This document shows positions 16,602 through 24,770 of a DNA stretch of 29,116 bases, piece by piece. The position numbers were made by a program, and so were the translations under genes. The stretch comes from an uncultured euryarchaeote (lineage in GTDB: Archaea > Thermoplasmatota > Poseidoniia > Poseidoniales > Thalassarchaeaceae). Location: positions 1 through 29,116 of the forward strand of contig CALEIW010000119.1 of the NCBI GenBank assembly GCA_937876055.1. The letters are read 5' to 3'. The notes beneath the pieces are model-generated. The model made no database searches and had not been told where the DNA came from. It saw only the letters and a program-made list of their open reading frames with translations. The stretch's first letter is position 1; the number at the start of each line of letters is the position of its first letter.

Positions 16602-19373
16602 ATGGGAATGATCGATAGATTTGGACGCATAGCTGACACCTATGTTCAAGAAAAAAGCAGCCTTTTGGAATCGGAGCAAGAGCGACGGCGAGTCCATATG
16701 GGCCATGCTTTTTGGCCAACAGAAGTATTGCGAGACTCCATCATCTTTGCATCTATGTTGATGGTTTTATGTTTCTATTGTTGGCTAATTCCTCCTCCGC
16801 TACACAGTGCGGCAGACCCATTTGCACAAGCCGGGTTCGTTTTCCCAGATTGGTACGTTTTATTCTCATATGGATATCTGAGATGGGGAGAATATCTGCC
16901 TCAATTCGTTATTCCAGCCGGCCCTATTGGAGAGTTCCTCGGCTCACCCGTAATATCCTGGAACGCAGCGTGGTGGGGAGCCGCACTAACTGGAATCCCA
17001 GTAGGTATCCTGGCACTACCTCCTTTCCTTCCCGGACGTGAGAAGAGAGGTGTTGAAGACCCATGGTTTGCCACTGCAGGAGCAGTCTATCTCGCCCACG
17101 TTTGGTTTATCTCTGTATATTCAATCAATATATTCCTAGAATTATACGCCAAAGATAGAACAGATTATTGTTGGGCTAATTCAAAACATATCTTCGACTG
17201 TGGAAGACAGGCTCCTTGGACAGCAGAAGTATTCAACGCAGTGCCATGGATTCTCACAGGAATTTTCATCTTCGCTGTTTTATTCTTCGCTATCAGATGG
17301 TCCCTTGTTAATTCCCTAGGGGCTAGATTGACACCTTCCATGGGGAAGCAAGTAGCAGTTGGTTCTCTGATTCTCGCGGTATTAATTTCAGCTGTAACCT
17401 GGCCAATATATGAGGGAGGTTTCTGGGACTACGGAGGCCTAGGCGCAATGGATGATATCGAAGAATTGGAAACCATGCGTGGCCAACCATCAGACACTTT
17501 GGTGTACTACGGCAAAGGAGACGATTGGCAGGACTGGGAAGATGAATGTCTAACTTTCTCTGAATCATCAGACCTAGGTGTTTGGGATACTTTGGATGAA
17601 GATTATGACCCTGAAAAATGGTGCGTGATACCTGCAATACATTGGTCTAATTGGGGAATCTATCAACCAACTCAACCTCTAATTATCGATTTTGAGGGCT
17701 TCAACGACCATTCATTTGATGGAAAAAATTCGGGTGGTGAATCGGATGAATACATCGGAACAATCGATGGCACTAGTATCAGTAAATCATGGAGTGATGT
17801 AATTGAAATCGAAGATTTGGGAGTTTCCTCTGTCTTCGTTGATGTTGGGTGCAATTTCCGAACCACTGAAAGAGGTGCTGGAACACATACTCAAGACTTG
17901 ACACTTTCAAACGATGCAGGAAATATTCTCTGGACAGCTGAGGGATCTTGTGACAGTACCACACTAAAATTAGCACCTGGTGTTTATCGCCTAGATTACC
18001 AAGTAACATCTAGTGGAGTCAACGAATCAGTCACCATGATTACCGACTACTCGGCTGTAGCGTTCCAACCTCTTCTACTCGATGAAAATGGAGCCGCCGC
18101 AAACCGAGCGGCCCTCCCTGCGGGGACTGAATTGTCTACAATGACATTAGAAAATCCAACATTCGAGAAGAATCCGAAGAGTTTGGATGCTAAGCTAACC
18201 TATTCTATATTCGTTCCATGTTTGGGTGTTGGTGCGATTGTTTTCTTCCTCATGCGTAGCATGGCTAGAGGATACGAGTGGGAAATGAACAAGTGTTATG
18301 GCTGCGATTTGTGCGATGATGCATGTCCTGTAAGATTGTTCAACGCTGGTGATAAGCTGAACATCATCTACAACACTTGGAATAATGAAGACGACGGTGT
18401 TCCGCTGTATTCTTGCCTAACGTGTACCGCTTGTACAAACGCCTGCCCTCAATTGGTAGATTACGACTCATACGTTGATATTCGACGAAACCTAATCGTA
18501 GGCGGGCCTCCTGCAGCAGAAATACCTCACACTGTTCTTCAAGCAGTATTGGCTGCAGAGGCGGAAGAGGATGCAGATATCGAATTCATTCCTGTTGAAG
18601 AATACCCTATAGATTCAAGCGTCGGATATTACCCTGGTTGTGTAGATTACATAGATCAAGAAATGATATTTAGCCATGTGAATGAAGGAGAGATGAATCT
18701 TGGTGAGACAACTTCCGCTGCCTTCACAATTTTTGATGAAATGGGTAAGGATGTAACCTACCTTGGAAGAGATTTCCTCAAGTGCTGTGGCCATGATCAA
18801 AAGTGGCAGGGTATGACCGAGGTGTTTGAGAAGCTCAAGGCCTACAACCAAAAGAAACTTGGAGACAGTGGAATTGACACATTGGTCACATCTTGCGCGG
18901 AGTGTTTCCGTACCTTTGCTATGGATTACGAACTTGATGAAATGAAGGTCATGCACACTACTGAATACCTAATTGAAAATGGATTCGAAATGGATTTGGC
19001 TACACCCGAAGATGTAACTGTCACATACCACGACCCCTGTCGACTTGGGCGCCAAATGAACATCTACGACGAACCTAGAGACCTAGTGAAGGCAGTTGAT
19101 GGAGTCGACCTTGTGGAGATGGAGCACACTGGAGAAGATGCTCTATGCTGTGGTGTATCTAGCATGATGTCTTGCAACGAAAATAGTCGTGCTCTAAGAT
19201 TAGAACGATTCGACGAAGTGAAAGCCACAGGTGCTGAAATCATGCTAACAAGTTGTCCAAAATGTGTCAGCCACTTTGAGTGTCTGAAATTTGAAGGTGA
19301 CCCCAGACATGACTTTGAGATCCTTGACGTAGTGTCATTCCTTGCCAGACAGATTGAAGCAAAAAGACAATGA
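16602..19373 (+). CDS. Fusion: cytochrome b subunit IV-like + HdrD/GlpC-like Fe-S protein
   Basis: A 923-residue fusion. Residues about 40-270 hold five predicted membrane helices and DPFAQAGFVFPDWYVLFSYGYLR (72-94), matching the subunit IV / cytochrome b C-terminal region; the Qo-site motif PEWY appears as PDWY (82-85). Residues about 272-533 are a non-membrane, beta-rich domain between helices. A sixth helix lies at 534-552. Then come two [4Fe-4S] motifs, CYGCDLCDDACP (565-576) and CLTCTACTNACP (605-616), and two CCG domains: Cys680, CCG 728-730, CAEC 765-768; and Cys813, CCG 849-851, CPKC 885-888. This is the architecture of HdrD/HdrB-C and GlpC, whose CCG domains bind non-cubane Fe-S clusters or act on thiol/disulfide or quinone substrates. 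GGAGG precedes the ATG. The reaction is not known; the architecture links a quinol oxidase core to a probably cytoplasmic redox module. Confidence 0.92.
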   Translation: MGMIDRFGRIADTYVQEKSSLLESEQERRRVHMGHAFWPTEVLRDSIIFASMLMVLCFYCWLIPPPLHSAADPFAQAGFVFPDWYVLFSYGYLRWGEYLPQFVIPAGPIGEFLGSPVISWNAAWWGAALTGIPVGILALPPFLPGREKRGVEDPWFATAGAVYLAHVWFISVYSINIFLELYAKDRTDYCWANSKHIFDCGRQAPWTAEVFNAVPWILTGIFIFAVLFFAIRWSLVNSLGARLTPSMGKQVAVGSLILAVLISAVTWPIYEGGFWDYGGLGAMDDIEELETMRGQPSDTLVYYGKGDDWQDWEDECLTFSESSDLGVWDTLDEDYDPEKWCVIPAIHWSNWGIYQPTQPLIIDFEGFNDHSFDGKNSGGESDEYIGTIDGTSISKSWSDVIEIEDLGVSSVFVDVGCNFRTTERGAGTHTQDLTLSNDAGNILWTAEGSCDSTTLKLAPGVYRLDYQVTSSGVNESVTMITDYSAVAFQPLLLDENGAAANRAALPAGTELSTMTLENPTFEKNPKSLDAKLTYSIFVPCLGVGAIVFFLMRSMARGYEWEMNKCYGCDLCDDACPVRLFNAGDKLNIIYNTWNNEDDGVPLYSCLTCTACTNACPQLVDYDSYVDIRRNLIVGGPPAAEIPHTVLQAVLAAEAEEDADIEFIPVEEYPIDSSVGYYPGCVDYIDQEMIFSHVNEGEMNLGETTSAAFTIFDEMGKDVTYLGRDFLKCCGHDQKWQGMTEVFEKLKAYNQKKLGDSGIDTLVTSCAECFRTFAMDYELDEMKVMHTTEYLIENGFEMDLATPEDVTVTYHDPCRLGRQMNIYDEPRDLVKAVDGVDLVEMEHTGEDALCCGVSSMMSCNENSRALRLERFDEVKATGAEIMLTSCPKCVSHFECLKFEGDPRHDFEILDVVSFLARQIEAKRQ

Positions 19374-19440
19374 ACGCCTTATTTGAATATGAATTTACAA
19401 CCGTAGAGTTGAGAAGTCATGGCCGATACCATAGATTAGA

Positions 19441-19773
19441 ATGACAGGTATTCCCGACCTAGCAGCCCAAAGGGCTCGTGAGCAAAAGCGCATTCGTATT
19501 ATGATGAATGCGATGCGGGCTGAGGAACGAGCTAAGCTAAAGGGAGGCGAAGACGCAGTTGCTTGGGTTAAGGAAGAATTGTGTATTGGATGTGACCAAT
19601 GTACGATTGTATGTGACGATGATGCCATCGAACTATATGATACTCCATTAGCAAGTCCAATAATGGATGTTGATGTTAACCGGAAGGCAAGGGTTCTCAG
19701 AGACCCATGTACAGGATGCAAATTATGCGTGCTTGCTTGTCCAACGGATGCAATTATTATGATAGATAGGTGA
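19441..19773 (+). CDS. 2x[4Fe-4S] ferredoxin-like protein
   Basis: A 110-residue protein with two [4Fe-4S] motifs, CIGCDQCTIVC (48-58) and CTGCKLCVLACP near residues 90-101. The second is standard. The first ends in Cys-Asp rather than Cys-Pro, so its cluster surroundings may differ. A basic/acidic helical N-terminus (8-38) precedes the clusters. It lies 67 nt downstream of the Hdr-fusion gene on the same strand and could carry electrons to or from it. No Shine-Dalgarno is seen; an AT-rich stretch at about 19380-19395 could be a separate promoter. An earlier in-frame ATG at 19420 is closed by a stop. Confidence 0.9.
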   Translation: MTGIPDLAAQRAREQKRIRIMMNAMRAEERAKLKGGEDAVAWVKEELCIGCDQCTIVCDDDAIELYDTPLASPIMDVDVNRKARVLRDPCTGCKLCVLACPTDAIIMIDR

Positions 19774-19777
19774 TTGA

Positions 19778-20149
19778 ATGGCTAAGGAAGATCCAGTAAG
19801 GTTTGGTGCAGAATTTGGCCCAAAGAGAACTGAGAATTCCACTGGTGTTTCTCTCTCCACATTCAAGAATTTAGTTTGGATTTCTAATTTAGGAGGACTT
19901 CTTCTTTGTGCTATAGGGCTTGAATTAATTGTGGTTCAACAACAAGGCTATTGGGGATTAGGCGCAATCGTAGCAGGAGTTATTGTTGCACTATTCCCAT
20001 CGAATTACGAAATTGTGGGTATGGAAGCAATTCAAGAAGGTCTTGAGAATGATTCCGAGAAGCAATTGAAAGAGGACCTAGATGATTCAGAAAAACAGCA
20101 ACAATGGTGGAATGAGTCTGAGGAAAATGTCAAGGACTCAAATCAATAG
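19778..20149 (+). CDS. Small membrane protein, unknown function
   Basis: A 123-residue protein with two membrane helices close together (about 30-50, NLVWISNLGGLLLCAIGLELI, and about 57-73, WGLGAIVAGVIVALFP). The C-terminal tail of about 45 residues is Glu/Lys/Gln-rich and hydrophilic. No family is recognised. It starts 4 nt after the ferredoxin gene with AGGTGA as Shine-Dalgarno, so it is probably the last member of the respiratory operon. Confidence 0.7.
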   Translation: MAKEDPVRFGAEFGPKRTENSTGVSLSTFKNLVWISNLGGLLLCAIGLELIVVQQQGYWGLGAIVAGVIVALFPSNYEIVGMEAIQEGLENDSEKQLKEDLDDSEKQQQWWNESEENVKDSNQ

Positions 20150-20157
20150 CAATTAAT

Positions 20158-20643
20158 GTGGCTCAAGACTGGGTATCTTCACCATTGGGTCCAATAAATT
20201 TCGAATCCACCGAACAGGGTCTGGTAAGGATTGGCTGGGGCGAAGTCCTTAGGCAGGATCCTGAAGACCCTATCATAGTAATTACTAGGAAGTGGATTTC
20301 TAATTACTTTGAAGGCATGAACAACAACTTACCCATTTTTGACGAACGAGAATTAACAAATTTCCAAAGAAATGTTCTCATATATTTGCGAGACAAAACA
20401 AGAATAGGTGAGACGATTACCTATGCTGAACTAGCGACAGCTGCTGGTCATCCAAACGCTAGTAGAGCAGTTGGGTCAGTAATGGCAATGAATCCATGGC
20501 CTATTCTCGTGCCTTGTCACAGGGTTGTTCGTGGGGATGGAATTATTGGAAATTACAGTGGTCTCGGGGGAACTGAAACGAAAACTCGTTTATTGATTCA
20601 CGAAGGTAATCAATTTGATGAAAATGGCAAATTGGTTTATTGA
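20158..20643 (+). CDS. ogt: Methylated-DNA--protein-cysteine methyltransferase
   Basis: Suicide DNA-repair protein that moves the alkyl group from O6-alkylguanine to its own cysteine. Of 161 residues, the C-terminal domain has TYAELATAAGHPNASRAVGSVMAMNP (the DNA-binding helix-turn-helix with arginine finger) and PCHRVV with acceptor Cys120. The N-terminal domain is short, as in Ogt-type enzymes. The start is a GTG at 20158; the nearby ATG at 20156 is in another frame. Its 3' end overlaps asnB on the opposite strand by 7 nt. It follows the respiratory genes by 8 nt but has no evident functional link to them. Confidence 0.94.
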   Translation: MAQDWVSSPLGPINFESTEQGLVRIGWGEVLRQDPEDPIIVITRKWISNYFEGMNNNLPIFDERELTNFQRNVLIYLRDKTRIGETITYAELATAAGHPNASRAVGSVMAMNPWPILVPCHRVVRGDGIIGNYSGLGGTETKTRLLIHEGNQFDENGKLVY

Positions 20644-22439
20644 GGCCAAGGCCCTACATCGTCTAGTACATCTAACAAATCTCCCGTTCTTTGTTTCGGG
20701 CCGGATTCAGTAAGATGCATAGCATGGAATATTCTCATCCCAATTGCCATGTCCGGTTGGGCTAGCAATTGTTTGCTCAAAACCCCATATTCGCAAGCCC
20801 AATCCTCTGCTCGATTCGAAAGAGAATTGATTATTTCAGAAACTAAGGTTGGGCTGGTTGCAGTTCCGGCAGGTAATTTTGGCCGCCTAATGATTTCTTT
20901 TGGTAAACTCGTCAGGTCTGCAGCAGCCCTCAATGCCATCTTTTCATCGTCATTGGACAAACGCCAAGACAACGGCAATTGATTCGCTAGTTTTGCATGG
21001 CTCATACCTAGGAATGGAACCCTCGCTTCTATGGCCTGTGCCATAGAATGTCTATCCCCAAGCCTAAGTTGAAAATTTGACATTTGACCTCTAGTTTGTT
21101 CGAATTCCAATGTTTGACTTAGATTTGCAAAATTGTCTTCCGGCATTATGCTTTCTGATGACCATGGCTTCCCAAGACCTCTATCGTCTTCGGAGATATC
21201 GACTTTTCCAGATAAATCCATTCTAGAGTTTACAAGATTTGAGTGTGCAGGCAAGTTTCGATATCTCGAGTAACCAGCATGTAGTTCATCTGCACCTTGA
21301 CCGCAAAGTGCGACTGTAACGTTGCCTTTCATTTGTTGAAAAACAGATTGCCAAAACATCACGGTTATGTCAAGGTCCTCGCCATTCCAAACAAAGTTAG
21401 GTAATTCCTTCCACATTGTATTTTCATCCATAATGTGGACGTGATGAGCTAAGTCCTGGTTTTCTGTCACCATTATCGATGCCTGCAAATCGACATTATC
21501 TTCGCTATCTGCTACCGTCCAACATTCAGGCGTAGGTTTGCCTACGGAATCTGCTGCATCATGAGCCAATGCGGCCATTAAACTGGAATCTAAGCCGCCT
21601 GAAAGTACAATTCCAACAGGTACATCAGCCATTAGACGGTCTTTTATTGAATTACTGAGGCTGTGTAATAATAGAGAGGCGTTATTGGAAGGATTCCAAT
21701 TATCAGATGGATTTACTTGAGGTTTCCAATATCTCGCGACACCGGTCAAAGTTGCTTTTCCTTCTACTATTGACCAAGTCTCAATTGTCCCTATTCCTAC
21801 CGATGTAACTCCCTGGAATAGTGTTGTTTGGTCTAGTGGATATTCGTAAGCCAACCTAACAGCAAGAGCAGAAATATCCGGTTTTGCAGAAAATTCAGGA
21901 TGACCCCTGAAGGCCTTTACTTCCGAGCCAAAGAGTAAGGTGCCATCAGACAATTGAGTTCGGACTAATGGCTTAATTCCAAATGGATCTCGGCAGAGTA
22001 TCAATTCATTAGCAGAAGGGTCCCAAAGAGAAAAACCCCACATTCCATCTAATTTTGAAACCCATTCGACATGTCTCTGAGCGGGGTTATCTCCAGCTGG
22101 TTGATTCCAAGAATGGACTCTATGCAAAGCCAATATCGTCTCCGAATCACCTGCTGTTCGAAATGGATAGTCTTGTAATTCAGATTTAATTATTTTATGA
22201 TTGTAAATTTCACCGTTAACCATCAATACACAACCATGATCGCTATGTATCGGTTGTTGAGAACCATCTAGGTCAATTATTGATAATCTGGCATGTGAAA
22301 ATGCCACTGAACCATCTGTCTGCTCTAGACTTGCTTGGAAATCTCCAGAACCATCTGGACCTCTATGCCCTATTGCACTGGCCATTGAAATAGCATCTTC
22401 GAGGCTACCGTTACCGAGTAAGCCAGCGATACCGCACAT
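20637..22439 (-). CDS. asnB: Asparagine synthase (glutamine-hydrolysing)
   Basis: Makes asparagine from aspartate, ATP and glutamine. The N-terminal class II glutaminase domain starts MCGIAGL, with nucleophile Cys2 exposed after Met removal, RLSIIDLDGSQQP (51-63) and MVNGEIYN (73-80). The synthetase domain has the PP-loop LSGGLDSSLMAAL (279-291) and CGQGADELHAGY. The 600-residue length is normal. No Shine-Dalgarno precedes the ATG. An imperfect inverted repeat centred on CATCAAATTGATG (22465-22477) lies about 25-40 nt upstream. The gene is on the same strand as the meaB-containing group but separated from it by 70 nt. Confidence 0.95.
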   Translation of the reverse strand: MCGIAGLLGNGSLEDAISMASAIGHRGPDGSGDFQASLEQTDGSVAFSHARLSIIDLDGSQQPIHSDHGCVLMVNGEIYNHKIIKSELQDYPFRTAGDSETILALHRVHSWNQPAGDNPAQRHVEWVSKLDGMWGFSLWDPSANELILCRDPFGIKPLVRTQLSDGTLLFGSEVKAFRGHPEFSAKPDISALAVRLAYEYPLDQTTLFQGVTSVGIGTIETWSIVEGKATLTGVARYWKPQVNPSDNWNPSNNASLLLHSLSNSIKDRLMADVPVGIVLSGGLDSSLMAALAHDAADSVGKPTPECWTVADSEDNVDLQASIMVTENQDLAHHVHIMDENTMWKELPNFVWNGEDLDITVMFWQSVFQQMKGNVTVALCGQGADELHAGYSRYRNLPAHSNLVNSRMDLSGKVDISEDDRGLGKPWSSESIMPEDNFANLSQTLEFEQTRGQMSNFQLRLGDRHSMAQAIEARVPFLGMSHAKLANQLPLSWRLSNDDEKMALRAAADLTSLPKEIIRRPKLPAGTATSPTLVSEIINSLSNRAEDWACEYGVLSKQLLAQPDMAIGMRIFHAMHLTESGPKQRTGDLLDVLDDVGPWPQ

Positions 22440-22509
22440 ATTGAGACCACGGGGGTGATTACACCATCAAATTGATGTGTTTGAATAGAAAAAAGTTAGC
22501 AATCTAGTT

Positions 22510-22632
22510 TCAAACAGGGAAGGCGATGAATATTGCAAAAGACGCTACTGAGGCCAATGCCCAAACAAATAGGTAGAAATTTTGTGAAAGAGGAGACTCT
22601 ACAATCCCTTCTGACTTCTCTGACTCGGCCAT
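22510..22632 (-). CDS. Tiny single-pass membrane protein
   Basis: A 40-residue ORF starting MAESEKSEGIVESPLSQ and ending in one membrane helix (NFYLFVWALASVASFAIFIAF) almost at the C-terminus, a tail-anchored layout. The ATG at 22632 is preceded by GGGTGA with 5 nt spacing. The frame also extends to an ATG at 22725, overlapping the upstream gene, but with no Shine-Dalgarno. No family is recognised. The good ribosome site and the position downstream of the kinase-like gene support it being real. Confidence 0.5.
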   Translation of the reverse strand: MAESEKSEGIVESPLSQNFYLFVWALASVASFAIFIAFPV

Positions 22633-22712
22633 GTCTATCACCCTTCGCAGAAGAAATCGGGTTGTAAATGTGACTCTCAATAAACTAGATTTTTGCAGTT
22701 CGGCATCAGGCT

Positions 22713-23351
22713 TCAGAATATCCAATGAACCAATAATATAGGAATCAGAGGGAATAAAATCATCGTAGCATTATCATCTATCCAACTAACTCTAGGAACT
22801 TCACCCGCCACAGTAAGAGGCGCTAGAAAAAAAGCTGCAATCAAGGGGGTGGAAAATAAGACCACAGATGCCATCCAAACAGTATATGAGACTGAAAGAC
22901 CAACGAAAATTGCCGCCTTCATGCCTTTCTTCGCTCTTTTCACCTCGCCCATAACTGGATCAACAAAGGTCAAGCCGCAAATCAATGGGATGGTATATTT
23001 TCCAGCCTCTAGACCATCTCCCTCTTGGGAGGCTAAAATCAGTGCAAGACACACCGCAAAAGCACCCCAACCTAGCGCACTAATTTGGTTTGCTTCGTAT
23101 TCTCTTTGGCCAACGATTACGATTTTCATCTTTACTCGAATTGCCTCAATTAGGACAAAGAACACCAATACTGCGATAACGAATTCACGAGGAGTGAGAT
23201 TCACAAATCCTGCGATTTCATCTCCCCAAAGATAGTATGCGAATGGGATAATACACATTGCAATATGAGTCCCACGGCGAAACCAGTGCCCACCTGCTCC
23301 ACCCACAGAGTGCTTAGCATGATCGATATCAACTGGTATTTCACTCATCAT
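22713..23351 (-). CDS. Dolichol/phytol kinase-like membrane enzyme
   Basis: A 212-residue polytopic membrane protein with about six or seven hydrophobic helices. Near the N-terminus HWFRRGTHIAM recalls the RKxxH motif, and near the C-terminus SWIDDNATMILFPLI matches the DDN signature of the dolichol kinase / phytol kinase / CTP:lipid kinase family. Such enzymes phosphorylate isoprenoid alcohols or diacylglycerol, often using CTP. In archaea a polyprenol kinase could feed lipid or glycan-carrier synthesis; the substrate here is inferred only. It starts immediately after the meaB stop (TGAATG). A second Met follows the first. Confidence 0.7.
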   Translation of the reverse strand: MMSEIPVDIDHAKHSVGGAGGHWFRRGTHIAMCIIPFAYYLWGDEIAGFVNLTPREFVIAVLVFFVLIEAIRVKMKIVIVGQREYEANQISALGWGAFAVCLALILASQEGDGLEAGKYTIPLICGLTFVDPVMGEVKRAKKGMKAAIFVGLSVSYTVWMASVVLFSTPLIAAFFLAPLTVAGEVPRVSWIDDNATMILFPLIPILLVHWIF

Positions 23352-24221
23352 TCAACCATCCTTACGAATGCTATTTACTGCATCGAGCAAAGTTATACTT
23401 CCCTTTTCAAGGGCTTGCAAAATATCATCTAATTTTGATGAAGTAAGTAGGGCTGAATCCCAAGCCGAAATCAAACGTTCACGAACCCTTAGCCTCTCTC
23501 TTTCGGAAGATGTCGTTGTGTTTTCTAGTTGAACTATCAATTCTTCAACGCCCATTCCTGAATGGGCGGAAACCAATAGAACCTCTGGAGTGAATTCATC
23601 TTCTGCGACCGACAATGCTGATTTCACTGCCTCTGCTGCTCTTTCTGCTTCAGGCAAATCTGATTTGTTAATTACAATCAAATCTGCAAGTTCCATAATT
23701 CCTGCCTTCTCCGCTTGAATTATATCTCCTCTGTCAGGTCCATCCACTAGCAGAATTCTATCTGCGAATGCTACCACTCTAATCTCTGATTGACCCGCAC
23801 CTACTGTCTCGATTAGGATATTATCCCAACCACATTCAGATAGGATGGCAACCATAGGTGTCAAACAATCCATCAATCCACCGGGATGGTTTCTAGTGGC
23901 AAGTGAGCGTATGAATACTAAATCTGAAGAATCTGCATTTGTCATTCTCATCCTATCTCCAAGAAGAGCACCTCCGCTCCGAGGAGATGAAGGATCGACC
24001 GCTAGGACTGCTACTGACTCTCCTCGCTCGACCCATACATCAATCATTTTTCCAATTAGAGATGATTTTCCTACACCAGGAGGTCCAGTTATTCCCAAAG
24101 ATGAGCCAATCCCTCTTTCTATTGGAGGATTATGACCTTCTTCAACAAGTGTAAGTAGTCTAGAAAGTGAACGACGATTACCAGAGCGAGCTTCAACTAA
24201 CAGGTCATCTAATTCACTCAC
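23352..24221 (-). CDS. meaB: MeaB/ArgK-type GTPase for methylmalonyl-CoA mutase
   Basis: G3E-family GTPase that loads and protects the B12 cofactor of methylmalonyl-CoA mutase. Motifs are GITGPPGVGKSSLIG (Walker A), VDPSSPRSGGALLGDRMRM, ETVGAGQSE (Walker B/switch region typical of MeaB) and NKSDL (guanine specificity). About 289 residues, slightly shorter than usual. I prefer the GTG at 24221, which overlaps the stop of the mutase small-subunit gene by four bases (GTGA) and has GGGTGG 5 nt upstream; a GTG at 24230 would add three residues. The adjacency to the mutase B12-binding subunit confirms the role. Confidence 0.94.
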   Translation of the reverse strand: MSELDDLLVEARSGNRRSLSRLLTLVEEGHNPPIERGIGSSLGITGPPGVGKSSLIGKMIDVWVERGESVAVLAVDPSSPRSGGALLGDRMRMTNADSSDLVFIRSLATRNHPGGLMDCLTPMVAILSECGWDNILIETVGAGQSEIRVVAFADRILLVDGPDRGDIIQAEKAGIMELADLIVINKSDLPEAERAAEAVKSALSVAEDEFTPEVLLVSAHSGMGVEELIVQLENTTTSSERERLRVRERLISAWDSALLTSSKLDDILQALEKGSITLLDAVNSIRKDG

Positions 24222-24652
24222 CAGTGCCACCCAGCCTCTTCTCCAACCCCTACTGGGTCTCCAGATTCGGAGCGTTCTTCGATTGTAGAAAGAAATTCCA
24301 GTATTTCTGTAGAGGTTGTACCTGGACCAAAAATTGCCCTAACCCCCACATCATACAAACTTGCTCGGTCATGCTCAGGGATGATTCCACCTGCAAATAC
24401 AATTACATTATCCATCTTGGACGCCCTTAAGCCTTCACAAACTCTTGGAATTAGTACTGAATGAGCACCAGAAAGTGACGAAAGGCCAACTGCACCAGCG
24501 TCCTCGTCAATTACAATACGAACGATCTCATCAGGAGTTCGACGTAGACCCGTGTAAATCACCTCGTGACCCCCGTCTCTTAGGGCTCTAGCGATTACTT
24601 TAGCGCCCCTATCATGGCCATCAAGGCCGGGTTTGGCGACTACTATCCGCAT
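24218..24652 (-). CDS. mcmA2: Methylmalonyl-CoA mutase, B12-binding small subunit
   Basis: A 144-residue cobalamin-binding protein, as a separate chain. The DxHxxG motif is Asp11-His13-Gly16 in KPGLDGHDRGAKV, where the His ligates cobalt; SSLSGAH and FAGGIIPEHD are the other B12-domain landmarks. With the large catalytic subunit, absent from this window, it would convert methylmalonyl-CoA to succinyl-CoA. The ATG at 24652 gives the family's usual start (MRIVVAKPG). The frame continues upstream to 24727, but those 25 residues look unrelated. No Shine-Dalgarno is seen. It is divergent from pccB, the enzyme for the preceding step. Confidence 0.94.
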   Translation of the reverse strand: MRIVVAKPGLDGHDRGAKVIARALRDGGHEVIYTGLRRTPDEIVRIVIDEDAGAVGLSSLSGAHSVLIPRVCEGLRASKMDNVIVFAGGIIPEHDRASLYDVGVRAIFGPGTTSTEILEFLSTIEERSESGDPVGVGEEAGWHW

Positions 24653-24770
24653 GGTTAAGTCGTTCTTCCGACATCTGTGATACCCTTCAATGAACCGATT
24701 GGAACATTTTGCTCGGTATTCTATCATTAGGAATGCTCATGGGCGGCTTTGACTCGTTGTATGCTCATCC

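Noticed and set aside
22461..22480. Imperfect inverted repeat upstream of asnB as a riboswitch or T-box
   Set aside because: The repeat is short and AT-rich, and no surrounding conserved RNA structure is seen.
24653..24727. 25-residue N-terminal extension of the mutase B12 subunit
   Set aside because: Those residues are Cys/Arg-rich and unlike the family, and they would use up the divergent promoter region; the ATG at 24652 matches the usual start.
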